DNA of 64,000 nt from Neoasaia chiangmaiensis. Lineage in GTDB: Bacteria; Pseudomonadota; Alphaproteobacteria; Acetobacterales; Acetobacteraceae. Below, one piece after another: positions 36,944-46,054 of this stretch (its first letter is position 1; every line of letters begins with the position of its first letter). Location of the stretch: assembly GCF_002005465.1 (NCBI RefSeq), contig NZ_CP014691.1, positions 3,255,001 to 3,319,000 of the forward strand, in the 5' to 3' direction. The position numbers were made by a program, and so were the translations under genes. Under the pieces are notes generated by a model. The model was not told the DNA's origin, did not search any database, and saw only the letters and a program-made list of their open reading frames with translations.

Positions 36944-37941
36944 TCCGCACGCTCACGCGCGCCCTGCCGTTGCTGATCCTGCCCCTGGCCGGATGCGCGC
37001 AGCATTATCATCCGCCCGTCATCCGTTACGATGACGCTGTTCAGGCCACGCGCCTGCCGGACCCACCGAAACCGGTTCAGGTGGTCGAAGTCCCGAAACT
37101 GCTTCCCCTGCCGGGCCAGCTCAAGCCGGTGCCCTCACGACGCGCGGTCCATCCGGCCCCTGAAGTCTCGGACCCCACAACTCGTGTGACGCAGGCCAAT
37201 CTGGCAGCGCGCATTCAGCCCACGCGAGCCGGGTTCATCAATGCGGTGCAGGTCTATCCTTATTATCCGGGCGCCCTCTATCAGGTCTATGCCTCACCCG
37301 GCGAGATTACCGACATCATGCTCCAGCAGGGCGAAAAGCTGGTCGGCACCGGACCGGTCGCCGCCGGCGATACGGTACGCTGGATTATCGGCGATACCGA
37401 GAGCGGGGCGGGGGCCACGAAGCGGATTCATATCCTGGTCAAGCCAACGCGGCCGGACCTGACCACCAACCTGATCGTCAACACCGACCGGCGGACCTAC
37501 CTCGCCGAACTGAGATCGACGCCCGCGACCTATATGGCGTCTGTGTCCTGGGACTATCCAGAAGACGATCTGATTGCCCTGCACCGGCAGGACAGTGCGG
37601 CCGATGATGCTGACCCTGTTGATGCGGGGCTGGATCTGAACGCGCTGAATTTCCGTTATGCCATCCAGCCGGTGAAAGGTGGCACGCCGCCCTGGCTGCC
37701 CGGCCGGGCGTTCGATGACGGCCACAAGGTCTACATCGCCTTTCCAGCCGGCATAGGGCAGGGGGAACTGCCGCCACTTTTCGTGCTGGGGGCGGATGGT
37801 GGCCCGGAACTGGTCAATTATCGGGTCCGGCAGAACTGGATGATCGTCGACCGCCTGTTTGCCGCCGCCGAACTGCGCCTGGGTGACAAGCATTCCGAGC
37901 AGCGTGTGCGGATCGTGCGCACCGATGGACGGCGGATATGA
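36940..37941 (+). CDS. trbG: TrbG, VirB9-type outer-membrane-complex protein
   Basis: This 333-aa protein has a lipoprotein signal peptide (LPLLILPLAGCAQ, lipobox LAGC). A Pro-rich linker and the CagX/VirB9 domain follow, with IQPTRAGFINAVQVYPYYPG, VRWIIGD, LIVNTDRRTYLAEL, FRYAIQPV and NYRVRQNWMIVDRLF near the end. It forms the outer-membrane core with TrbI. The start overlaps trbF and the stop overlaps trbI. Confidence 0.94.
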   Translation: MIRTLTRALPLLILPLAGCAQHYHPPVIRYDDAVQATRLPDPPKPVQVVEVPKLLPLPGQLKPVPSRRAVHPAPEVSDPTTRVTQANLAARIQPTRAGFINAVQVYPYYPGALYQVYASPGEITDIMLQQGEKLVGTGPVAAGDTVRWIIGDTESGAGATKRIHILVKPTRPDLTTNLIVNTDRRTYLAELRSTPATYMASVSWDYPEDDLIALHRQDSAADDADPVDAGLDLNALNFRYAIQPVKGGTPPWLPGRAFDDGHKVYIAFPAGIGQGELPPLFVLGADGGPELVNYRVRQNWMIVDRLFAAAELRLGDKHSEQRVRIVRTDGRRI

Positions 37942-39113
37942 CCGGGCAGGCCCCGACAGCGGGAAGCCCCGCAGGTGCTGCGTCACCGCCACCGCCCGAT
38001 CTGCGTCTGCGGGCCGATCGGCCGCGCGTGGTCCGTCTGTCGCGCACCGTGGTCTGGTCGCTGGGTGGGGTCGGGATGGTCGCGGTGGCCTTCGCGCTGG
38101 GCTATGCTCTTCAGGCCAGCCATCGGCCGCCATCCCCGCCCGCTACGCAGGACACCGATGTGCGTCCCTCGGCCGACGGGCTGGCCGGACTGCCGTCCGA
38201 TTATGTCGGAAATGGCGTGCCGAATCTGGGGTCGCCCCTGCCCGGTGATTTGGGCGGGCCGATCCTCAATGCGCAGCGGCAGGGACGTGCGGGGCCGGTT
38301 CCCGGCATGGGGGATCGTCGCGGCGAGCAGGAGATGGAAGCAGCGCGGACCAGTCGGCTGTTTGCGCAGGTCGAGGCGCGGGAGGGGCGGAGTGGGCAAG
38401 TGGTCCCGGCACAGGCAGTGTCCGGAGCGCAGGCATCATCGGCAGGAACCGACCAGCAGGCTGGCAATCGCGCTTTTCTGGCGGGCCAGCCGGACCGTGC
38501 GACGGTCAGCCCGGACCGAATTATGCCGCCTGCGTCCCCTTATATCCTTCAGGCGGGCACTGTCATCGCTGGTGCGCTGAACACGAAAATCAGCTCCGAC
38601 CTGCCAGGCCAGATCACTGGCCACGTCACCCAGAACGTCTATGACAGCCCGACCGGGCGCTATCTCCTGATCCCGCAGGGCAGCACCCTGTTCGGAGCCT
38701 ATAACAGCAGCGTCTCCTTCGGGCAGCAACGCACCCAGATCATCTGGACCCGGTTGATTTACCCGAACGGGGAGAGCCTCGTGCTGGAAAAGCTCCCCGG
38801 TGGCAACGCTATCGGCCAGTCAGGCCTGTCCGATGAGGTGAACAATCACTGGGGCCAACTGTTCCGCGCAGCCCTTGTCACGACCCTGCTCAGTGTGGGT
38901 TCGGAAGCGGGCACGTCATGGAATGAGAATAACCTGATGCAGGCGATCCGCAGCGGCGCCAGCAATGGCTTCTCCATGGTCGGCAACCGGCTGATCGATC
39001 GCAGCCTGAACGTCCAGCCCACGCTGACCGACCGGCCGGGGCTGCCATTCACAGTCCTGGTCGGGCACGACCTGCTGCTCAAACCCTATCGGGATCAGGG
39101 AGATATACGATGA
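37938..39113 (+). CDS. trbI: TrbI, VirB10-type channel protein
   Basis: This 391-aa protein has a cytoplasmic Pro-rich N-terminus, one membrane helix (VVWSLGGVGMVAVAFALGYA), a flexible periplasmic linker (about 60-200) and the VirB10 barrel domain (LQAGTVIAGALNTKISSDLP, GQITGHVTQNVYDSPTG, LIPQGSTLFGAYNS, PGLPFTVLVGHDLLLKPY). It spans both membranes and couples ATP use to channel opening. It is the last trb gene; trbH is absent, as is common in this alphaproteobacterial layout. Confidence 0.94.
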   Translation: MTGQAPTAGSPAGAASPPPPDLRLRADRPRVVRLSRTVVWSLGGVGMVAVAFALGYALQASHRPPSPPATQDTDVRPSADGLAGLPSDYVGNGVPNLGSPLPGDLGGPILNAQRQGRAGPVPGMGDRRGEQEMEAARTSRLFAQVEAREGRSGQVVPAQAVSGAQASSAGTDQQAGNRAFLAGQPDRATVSPDRIMPPASPYILQAGTVIAGALNTKISSDLPGQITGHVTQNVYDSPTGRYLLIPQGSTLFGAYNSSVSFGQQRTQIIWTRLIYPNGESLVLEKLPGGNAIGQSGLSDEVNNHWGQLFRAALVTTLLSVGSEAGTSWNENNLMQAIRSGASNGFSMVGNRLIDRSLNVQPTLTDRPGLPFTVLVGHDLLLKPYRDQGDIR

Positions 39114-39343
39114 CGGACCTGAAAATCAGGGAACTGCCTGATGAGAAACCGGTCAGAATGACCGTGGCGTTACCTCCCGATATCCATCGCGACCTGCTTG
39201 CCTACGCAGCACTTCTTTCCGGTAGCGGTGAGGCAATGGATCCAGCCCTGCTGGTGGCACCCATGCTCCGGCAGTTCATGATGTCGGACAAGGGATTTGG
39301 CAGGGCGCGGCGGCAGGCAAAAGCAGCATCACCGGAAAAGTAG
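39110..39343 (+). CDS. DUF2274 family small protein
   Basis: This 77-aa protein starts in the overlap with trbI (ATGA). Its sequence (DEKPVRMTVALPPDIHRDLL, YAALLSG, VAPMLRQFMMSDKGFGRAR) matches DUF2274, which regularly follows trbI in such clusters. The N-terminal strand plus helices resemble a ribbon-helix-helix regulator. Function is unknown; position suggests control or accessory action in transfer. Confidence 0.9.
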   Translation: MTDLKIRELPDEKPVRMTVALPPDIHRDLLAYAALLSGSGEAMDPALLVAPMLRQFMMSDKGFGRARRQAKAASPEK

Positions 39344-39345
39344 CC

Positions 39346-39716
39346 TCACGGTCGAAGGGATTCGAGATACCGGACGAAGGTTTGGGCGCAGGGATTTTCA
39401 TTGTCGGGCCGCCAGACAATGCCGAATTCCAGATGGGAGGAACCTTCCGTATCCCGGATTTCCACGATTGCGATGTCATGGCCATGCTGGTCGCGGATCA
39501 GGGGCAGCCACGAGGCTGGAAGCAGGGCGATGCCTTCGCGGTTCTGGACGAGTGCGATGACCCGGTTGCTGCCGATATCATGACGGCGGATTCCGGGATG
39601 CGTATCGGCTTCGCCGAGTTTTCGCCGGATAAGTTCCTTGAAATCCTGACCGGCATTATCACGTCCGATCAGGAATGTTTCATGACGCAGGTCTGATCGT
39701 ACTGCGACGCCGTGAC
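39346..39716 (-). pseudogene. 3' part of a LysR-type regulator gene, truncated
   Basis: On the - strand a frame reads DLRHETFLIGRDNAGQDFKE, then REGIALLPASWLPLI, VEIRDTEGSSHLEFGIVWR and PDNENPCAQTFVRYLESLRP before a TGA at 39348. This is the end of a LysR substrate-binding domain, about 120 residues. The helix-turn-helix and first subdomain are missing. Upstream, the sequence switches to the truncated tag gene on the other strand near 39700-39716. LysR genes often face the trb cluster here, so this is a deletion remnant. Confidence 0.75.
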
Positions 39717-40112
39717 GGCTTTCGTCGGGCGTTCGCGAATTTCGATCCCGACATCGTCGCGCGCTTTGACGAGCACGATGTCGAACGCCTGATGGCCGAT
39801 CCCGGGATCATCCGTGCCCGGGCCAAGATCGAGGCGACGATCGGTAACGCGCTTGCCTATCTCGCCATGCAGGAGCGGGGCGAGGACTTTTCAGGGTTCG
39901 CGTGGGGCATGGTGCCGGACGCGCCGATCCGGAACACGACCGGTGCCGTGCTGCCGCAGTCGCCGCTCTCGCAGGCGATGTCGAGGGCCCTGAAAGCGCG
40001 GGGATTCAAGTTTGTCGGGCCGGTGATCGTTTACGCCTGGATGCAGGCGGTCGGGATGATCGATGATCATGACCCTGTCTGCTTCCGGCATCACCAGCAT
40101 AGGGCAGGGTGA
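39700..40112 (+). pseudogene. tag: 3-methyladenine DNA glycosylase I (tag), 5'-truncated
   Basis: About 135 residues match the C-terminal two-thirds of Tag: LRRRDGFRRAFANFDPDIVA, DVERLMADPGIIRARAKIEA, LKARGFKFVGPVIVYAWMQA and a final VGMIDDHDPVCFRH. The N-terminal part with the first zinc ligands is missing, because sequence before 39700 belongs to an opposed lysR remnant. The stop overlaps the recD2 start (GTGA), showing that tag and recD2 were once one operon. An ATG in the lysR part (39675) could start a chimeric 145-aa product, probably inactive. Confidence 0.75.
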
Positions 40113-42292
40113 ACGGGCAGACTTCTTCCGCGCCGACCGAGGCGCTGGCGGGACTGGTGGAACGGGTGACGTTTCACAACGCCGAGAACGGCTTCTGCGT
40201 CCTGCGGGTGAAGGTGCGCGGACAGCGCGATCTGGCCACTGTTGTCGGCCATGCCGCCATGATCTCGGCAGGCGAGTTCGTGCAGATGTCGGGGCGCTGG
40301 TTCAACGACCACACCCACGGCCTCCAGTTCAAGGCGGAGTTTCTGAAGGCCAGCCCGCCGACCACGGTCGAGGGCATTGAGCGCTATCTGGGCTCCGGCA
40401 TGATCCGGGGCATCGGCCCGGTTTATGCGAAGAAGCTGGTGAAAGCATTCGGCGAGGCCGTGTTCGACCTGATCGAGCAGGAGCCCGGCCGTCTACGGGA
40501 GGTGATGGGGATTGGCCCGAAGCGGGCCGGACGGATCGTCGCCGGCTGGGCGGATCAGAAGGTGATCCGCGAGATCATGCTGTTCCTGCATAGCAACGGC
40601 GTCGGCACCTCGCGGGCGGTGCGGATCTTCAAGACCTATGGCCAGGACGCGGTTAAACTGATCAGCGAGAACCCGTACCGGCTGGCGAAGGATATTCGCG
40701 GGATCGGGTTCAAGACCGCGGATCAGATCGCCAGGAAGATGGGCATCGCGCCCGACGCCATGATCCGGGTACGGGCAGGGATTTCCTATGCGCTCGGCGA
40801 GGCGATGGATGAAGGGCATTGCGGCCTGCCGGTCGGGGAATTGCTGACCAGCACCGCTGAACTGCTGGAGGTTGCCACCCCTCTGATCGAGACGGCCCTC
40901 GCGCTGGAACTGGAAGCGGGAGATGTGGTCGCTGACAGTGTTGGCGAAACAGACTGCATCTTTCTGGCTGGTCTCTATCGCGCCGAGCAGAGTATTGCCG
41001 AACGGCTGCGCGCCTGCGCCGTCGGTCGTCCGCCCTGGCCGGAGATCGATGCTGACAAGGCCATGACCTGGGTGGAAAGGAAGACCGGGCTGGCTCTGGC
41101 CCCCAGCCAGCAGGAGGCGGTGCGCCTGGCCCTGCGCAGCAAGGTCCTGGTGATCACCGGTGGTCCCGGTGTCGGCAAGACCACGCTGGTCAACGCCATC
41201 CTGAAGATCGTGACGGCCAAGGGCACGGACGTGCAGCTCTGCGCGCCGACGGGCCGCGCGGCGAAACGCCTGTCGGAAAGCACGGGGCTGGAGGGGAAGA
41301 CCATCCACCGCCTGCTGGAGACGGACCCAGCAACCGGCAGTTTCAAGCGGGACGATACCAACCCGCTGATCTGCGATCTGCTGGTCGTGGACGAGGCCAG
41401 CATGGTGGACGTGCTGCTGATGCGCTCCCTGCTGCGTGCATTGCCCGATAGCGCAGCCCTGCTGATCGTGGGCGACGTGGACCAGTTGCCGTCGGTCGGA
41501 CCGGGGCAGGTGCTGGCCGACATCATCGGCTCCAACGCCGTGCCGGTGGTGCGGCTGACGGAGGTGTTTCGCCAGGCAGCGCAGAGCCGGATCATCACCA
41601 ATGCGCACCGGATCAATGAGGGCAGGATGCCCGAACTGAGTGCGGAAGAGGGATCGGATTTCTACTTCGTCGAAGCGGCCGACCCGGAGATCGGGCTGCG
41701 CAAGCTGCTGGCGCTGGTGAAGGACCGCATCCCGGCGCGGTTCGGGTTGGACCCGGTTCGCGACGTACAGGTGCTTTGCCCGATGAATCGGGGCGGCCTT
41801 GGGGCGCGGTCCCTGAATATCGAACTGCAGCAGGCGCTGAATCCGCCGGGCGAGGTGAAGGTCGAACGGTTCGGCTGGACCTATGGGCCGGGCGACAAGG
41901 TGATGCAGATCGCCAACGATTATGACCGGGATGTCTTCAACGGGGACCTCGGCGTTATCGACAGGATTGATGTGGAAGAGGGCGAACTGACGGTCTTATT
42001 CGATGGTCGGGAGGTCGTTTATGGTTTTGGGGAACTGGACGAGCTGGTGCTCGCCTACGCCACGACCATCCACAAGAGCCAGGGATCGGAATACCCGGCC
42101 GTCGTCATCCCGCTGGTGACCCAGCATTACGCCATGCTGGCGCGGAACCTGCTCTATACGGGTGTGACACGGGGGCGGAAGCTCGTTGTGCTGGTCGGGC
42201 AGAAGAAGGCGCTGGCCATCGCCGTGCGGAATCAGGGCGGCAGACGGCGGTGGTCGAAGCTCAGGGAATGGCTGGTAGACAGCACCGCATGA
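40109..42292 (+). CDS. recD2: RecD2-like ATP-dependent DNA helicase
   Basis: This 727-aa superfamily 1B helicase starts at a GTG overlapping the tag stop. Its layout is that of RecD2: an N-terminal OB-like domain (LVERVTFHNAENGFCVLRVK), helix-hairpin-helix repeats (GSGMIRGIGPVYAKKLVKAF, MGIGPKRAGRIVAGW), Walker [18 protein letters not shown] near 350, Walker B LLVVDEASMVDVLLM near 427, and a C-terminal SH3/UvrD-like part with TIHKSQGSEYPAVVIPL. RecD2 enzymes unwind DNA 5'-3' and act in repair. Here it is an element backbone gene, because a decayed copy lies at 3942. The 42293-42516 gap holds no gene. Confidence 0.93.
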   Translation: MNGQTSSAPTEALAGLVERVTFHNAENGFCVLRVKVRGQRDLATVVGHAAMISAGEFVQMSGRWFNDHTHGLQFKAEFLKASPPTTVEGIERYLGSGMIRGIGPVYAKKLVKAFGEAVFDLIEQEPGRLREVMGIGPKRAGRIVAGWADQKVIREIMLFLHSNGVGTSRAVRIFKTYGQDAVKLISENPYRLAKDIRGIGFKTADQIARKMGIAPDAMIRVRAGISYALGEAMDEGHCGLPVGELLTSTAELLEVATPLIETALALELEAGDVVADSVGETDCIFLAGLYRAEQSIAERLRACAVGRPPWPEIDADKAMTWVERKTGLALAPSQQEAVRLALRSKVLVITGGPGVGKTTLVNAILKIVTAKGTDVQLCAPTGRAAKRLSESTGLEGKTIHRLLETDPATGSFKRDDTNPLICDLLVVDEASMVDVLLMRSLLRALPDSAALLIVGDVDQLPSVGPGQVLADIIGSNAVPVVRLTEVFRQAAQSRIITNAHRINEGRMPELSAEEGSDFYFVEAADPEIGLRKLLALVKDRIPARFGLDPVRDVQVLCPMNRGGLGARSLNIELQQALNPPGEVKVERFGWTYGPGDKVMQIANDYDRDVFNGDLGVIDRIDVEEGELTVLFDGREVVYGFGELDELVLAYATTIHKSQGSEYPAVVIPLVTQHYAMLARNLLYTGVTRGRKLVVLVGQKKALAIAVRNQGGRRRWSKLREWLVDSTA

Positions 42293-42516
42293 TGGGATGC
42301 GGGGGGCGTGTCTCCATGTCGGGTTCCGCCCGCAACTCGGTCATCGAAAGCACGCTGATTCATTCCACGAAGCGGACAGTCCGAAACGCAGAATAGTTGG
42401 CCATGCGTGCTTCAAGCGACGCAAGGTGCCCGATTGACAACAGATTCGTTCCGAAATCACAATAGGGCAGCCGCTTTTGATTGTGGTAAATTCGATGATA
42501 ATACGGACACTTGACG

Positions 42517-44703
42517 ATGCAATCCCCCATGCGGCCTCGTTTTTCTCCTGCCATCGTTATCGCCAGTGTCTTTCTGTCGTCACACATCGCAGTTGCCCAG
42601 GCTCCGGCCGAGCGGGCCAACCAAGCTGTCAAATCGATGTCGCTGGAAGAGCAACTGGCTGTTGTCTACAGCCGGGACGGCGGTGGTTTTGGTGCAGCTT
42701 CCATTCCTGAGGGGGCTCTCGGTTCTGCCGCCTTCCTCCGGTTTCCCGCGCGCCTCGGCTTACCCAATCTCGAATACTCCGATGCAGGATTAGGCGTCGG
42801 AGATCCACGTCACGTGCGCCCTCACGGGGTTGCTGTTTCGCTCCCGGCGGGTCTGACAACGGCCGCCACCTGGGATCCAGACATGGCGCGCGAAGCCGGT
42901 CGGATGATCGGCTCCGAAGCCTGGCACGCTGGCTTCAATGTTTTGCTGGCGGGCGGTGCGGATCTGACTCGCGATCCGCGCAATGGCCGCAATTTCGAAT
43001 ATGCGGGCGAAGATCCGCTGCTTACGGGGCGTATCGTCGGCGCGACAATCGCGGGCATTCAGTCCCAGCACGTTATTTCTACGGTCAAACACTTCGCGAT
43101 GAACGATCTCGAAACTTCGCGGATGACCATGAGCGCCAATATCAGCCCCCAAGCCATGAGAGAAAGCGATCTGCTGGCTTTCGAGATCGCGATCGAGATT
43201 GGGCATCCGGGGTCGGTGATGTGTTCCTACAACCGCGTGAATGATCTCTACGCCTGCGAGAATTCATATCTTCTGACCAAGACCCTCAAGCAGGATTGGC
43301 ATTATCCCGGTTTCGTCATGTCAGACTGGGGCGCCGATCACACGACCGTACGTGCCGCGCTTGCCGGTCTCGACCAGGAGTCGTCCGGAAATACGATCGA
43401 TTCACGCCTCTTTTTCGGAAAGATGCTGGCGGAAGCTGTCCACAGGGGCGACGTCCCAAAAGATCGAATAGCCGATATGGCGCAACGCATCCTGTACGCG
43501 GTGTATGACATTGACCTGCCCGCACATCCCCCGGTGGTCGGACCCATCGACGTTTCAGATGACATGGCCGTGGCCCAAAAGGACGAAGAGGAAGGCGCGG
43601 TCCTGCTGAGGAATGTGCATAATATCCTTCCGCTACGTCGAGATATGCACGTTCTGGTCGTGGGAGGGCACGCCGATGCCGGCGTTCTGTCGGGCGGTGG
43701 ATCGGCGCAGGTTCCGGCGATCGGCGGAAACGCGGTTCCGATGAACGACGCCAATTTTCCCTGGCCCGGTGCGCCCGTCTATTTTCGCTCGTCTCCATTC
43801 AAGGCCATGCAGGCGCTCGGGTTGGGCTCTGTGACATACGAGCCCGGGACAGATATCCCGCGAGCCAGCAATGCAGCACGCTATGCCGACGCCGTCGTGG
43901 TTTTTGCGACCAAATGGTCGGTGGAATCCATCGACTCTTCCGATATGGCACTTCCGGAAAGACAGAACGATTTGATCGCCGCACTAGCGAGGGCCAACCA
44001 CCATGTCGTCGTGGTCCTCGAAACAGGCAATCCGGTTGACATGCCGTGGATAAACGACGTCGAAGGCGTCATGGAAGCCTGGTATCCTGGCGCGGCAGGC
44101 GGACATGCCATCGCGCGCCTGCTCTATGGTCGCGCCAATCCGTCTGGCCATCTCCCCATGACCTTTCCGCGAAGCGCAACGCAACTGGCCCATCCGGATA
44201 TTGCCGGTGTGGATGCGAGAACCGCCTTTGACGTGCAATTCCACACTGATCAGGAACTCTTCTATGATGAGGGAAGCGAAGTCGGTTATCGCTGGTTCGA
44301 TAGCCAACGCCAGACGCCACTATTTCCTTTCGGCTTCGGGCTGTCTTACTCACAATTTCGCCTGAGCAACCTCCAGCTTCATCCCGGGCCGAAGACCCTG
44401 TCAGCCAGCTTCACCGTCACCAATACCAGCCAGCGCGAAGGCGTCGCGGTGCCGCAAATCTATGTCACCCTCCCGGACGGAGGCGGCCGTAGACTGGCGG
44501 GGTGGCAACGCATCATTCTGGCTCCCGGCAAAAGCAAAGCCACCACCGTTGCGCTTGGTCCGCGTATTCTCGCCCATTTCGATGCCGCGCATGATTGCTG
44601 GCGCGTACCTGCTGGCGATTTCCGCGTGCGCCTTGCGGAAACGGCATTGGACGACGGCGCCGCACGTGTCGTTACTCTACCGTCATGGATAATGGCCCCG
44701 TGA
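42517..44703 (+). CDS. GH3 beta-glucosidase, BglX-like, secreted
   Basis: This 728-aa enzyme has a signal peptide (AIVIASVFLSSHIAVAQ), a GH3 N-terminal barrel with KHFAMNDLETSR and the catalytic nucleophile Asp in GFVMSDWGAD near residue 270, a C-terminal GH3 domain (GAVLLRNVHNILPL) and a fibronectin III-like end (FTVTNTSQREGVAVPQIYVT). It should hydrolyse beta-linked glucosides or cello-oligosaccharides in the periplasm. Size and sequence recall the BglxA enzyme encoded beside the cellulose synthase operon of Komagataeibacter, but no bcs gene is nearby, so here it is mobile cargo. A TTG at 42511 is an alternative start. Confidence 0.9.
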   Translation: MQSPMRPRFSPAIVIASVFLSSHIAVAQAPAERANQAVKSMSLEEQLAVVYSRDGGGFGAASIPEGALGSAAFLRFPARLGLPNLEYSDAGLGVGDPRHVRPHGVAVSLPAGLTTAATWDPDMAREAGRMIGSEAWHAGFNVLLAGGADLTRDPRNGRNFEYAGEDPLLTGRIVGATIAGIQSQHVISTVKHFAMNDLETSRMTMSANISPQAMRESDLLAFEIAIEIGHPGSVMCSYNRVNDLYACENSYLLTKTLKQDWHYPGFVMSDWGADHTTVRAALAGLDQESSGNTIDSRLFFGKMLAEAVHRGDVPKDRIADMAQRILYAVYDIDLPAHPPVVGPIDVSDDMAVAQKDEEEGAVLLRNVHNILPLRRDMHVLVVGGHADAGVLSGGGSAQVPAIGGNAVPMNDANFPWPGAPVYFRSSPFKAMQALGLGSVTYEPGTDIPRASNAARYADAVVVFATKWSVESIDSSDMALPERQNDLIAALARANHHVVVVLETGNPVDMPWINDVEGVMEAWYPGAAGGHAIARLLYGRANPSGHLPMTFPRSATQLAHPDIAGVDARTAFDVQFHTDQELFYDEGSEVGYRWFDSQRQTPLFPFGFGLSYSQFRLSNLQLHPGPKTLSASFTVTNTSQREGVAVPQIYVTLPDGGGRRLAGWQRIILAPGKSKATTVALGPRILAHFDAAHDCWRVPAGDFRVRLAETALDDGAARVVTLPSWIMAP

Positions 44704-44869
44704 TGCCGGAGATGCGTAGGCTCTCATAACCAGTGGTTGGGGCTATCTCGATGAGATGTCTGCTTCTGATTGCTTTAAGTCCATAGCGGACCTTCCGTTT
44801 GTTCCCCCGTACATGACGGCTCCCCGCAAGATAATATCAGACAGTGATTTGGCTAATAATGAGAAACGT

Positions 44870-45709
44870 ATGTCCGTCAGAATGAAACAGTTTTATCTGG
44901 CGGTCCTGATCGTCTTCGGCCTGGGCGCGGCATCCGTAGAGGCGCGGGAGGTCATTCCCCTTGAGGTAGACGACCAAGATATCGCTGCGACCCTGGCTAT
45001 GGTTGACGGCCAGAGCGGTCTCTTCATGTTCGATAGCGGCATCGGCACCTCTGGCATCACGCCCGCTACGGCAAAACGGATCGGGTGCATTCCATGGGGC
45101 AAGGTCACCGGCTTTCGGGCGATTGGCGAGCGGCTCGATCTTTCCCGATGCAACACGACAAGCGTGACCGTTGGCGCATTTCGCGTATCGATGCCGCAGG
45201 TGGTTGTCATCGACCTCGAAAAGTTCATGGGGCCGTCGGCCCGGAAGTTCGCTGGTATCCTGGGCCTCGATCTCTTTGCCGGACAGATCGTGACCCTTGA
45301 TGTCGCCGATAACCGCGTCGTTTTAGAGGATCACCGGAGCCTTGCGGAGATCAGACGTGCCGCTACCGAGGTGCCGATACGGTTGGTCAGGGCAGCTGAG
45401 GGGGCCGCGCTCACGGTCGACCTTGGCGTTCCCACGCGACAGGGACTGCTCTGGATGGAGATCGACACGGGTAATTACGGTCCCTCGCTGATCGATAGGA
45501 AGGCAGCGCCGCTCGTCAGCCTCGATGTAAACACGACAGCCCGACAGGACTGGCGCGTGAGGCCCAGGCTGGGCCTTGAAGCTTCAGGGAGCGCCGTGGT
45601 GCGTGACCTGATTCTGGACGGCGATCTGGGGCGCGACGTGTTGCGTCACTGGCTCGTCACCCTTGACTTGGCGACAGGCCAGGGCTGGATCAGGCAGTCG
45701 GAGCAATAA
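44870..45709 (+). CDS. Pepsin/retropepsin-like protein with two D-(S/T)-G motifs
   Basis: This 279-aa protein has a signal peptide (FYLAVLIVFGLGAASVEA) and two aspartic-protease signatures: FMFDSGIGTSGI, where DSG replaces DTG, and MEIDTGNYGPSLI. ILGLDLFAGQIVTLDV follows the first half and DLGRDVLRHWLVTLDL follows the second, both like the aspartyl-protease family. The two-lobed pattern suggests a secreted bacterial aspartyl protease or a related binding protein. Bacterial relatives are poorly characterised. The start could also be 44882 (MKQFYLAV). It follows the beta-glucosidase by 166 bp and may be cargo with it. Confidence 0.75.
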   Translation: MSVRMKQFYLAVLIVFGLGAASVEAREVIPLEVDDQDIAATLAMVDGQSGLFMFDSGIGTSGITPATAKRIGCIPWGKVTGFRAIGERLDLSRCNTTSVTVGAFRVSMPQVVVIDLEKFMGPSARKFAGILGLDLFAGQIVTLDVADNRVVLEDHRSLAEIRRAATEVPIRLVRAAEGAALTVDLGVPTRQGLLWMEIDTGNYGPSLIDRKAAPLVSLDVNTTARQDWRVRPRLGLEASGSAVVRDLILDGDLGRDVLRHWLVTLDLATGQGWIRQSEQ

Positions 45710-46054
45710 TGCGTAAAAACCGCTTCGCTGCATGGCTTTGCAACGAGATCCGCTTTGCCTGTCCTGTTGCCCATTTGCGGACAGACCGGTTTCCCCCGAA
45801 CCCGCCCGTCGGCTCCACGGTTTCGGAGCAGACAGGCGGGACTCGCCCTCTAAGTCGGTCATAAACTGGTTGCACGGGCGTTCCCGAAAGCGGACGCTCA
45901 GCTTAATGCAAAATTCACGGAGCCGCACCGTGCGTGGCGCGAGGTAGACTGAGCTTCGATCATGCCAACCAATGGAAAGTGACGTGAAAAAACCTGCAGA
46001 GCCGCAAGATTACGTCATCTTCCCAGAGGAGGCCATGAAGTATCTGCCCAAAGA
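45710..46054. other. Gap with an out-of-frame 5' extension of the next gene
   Basis: The first 250 bp show no gene. From the ATG at 45972, a short frame reads MESDVKKPAEPQDYVIFPEE, AMKYLPKEWKN and runs towards the next gene, but in a different frame. At the run of five A (46059-46063), one added base would join it to KHLHAIKEEGQG of the following gene. This suggests a frameshift in a homopolymer at the true 5' end of that gene. Confidence 0.45.

Noticed and set aside
40493-41608. A 371-codon open frame on the - strand
   Set aside because: It is the antisense of recD2, whose helicase motifs are clearly on the + strand.
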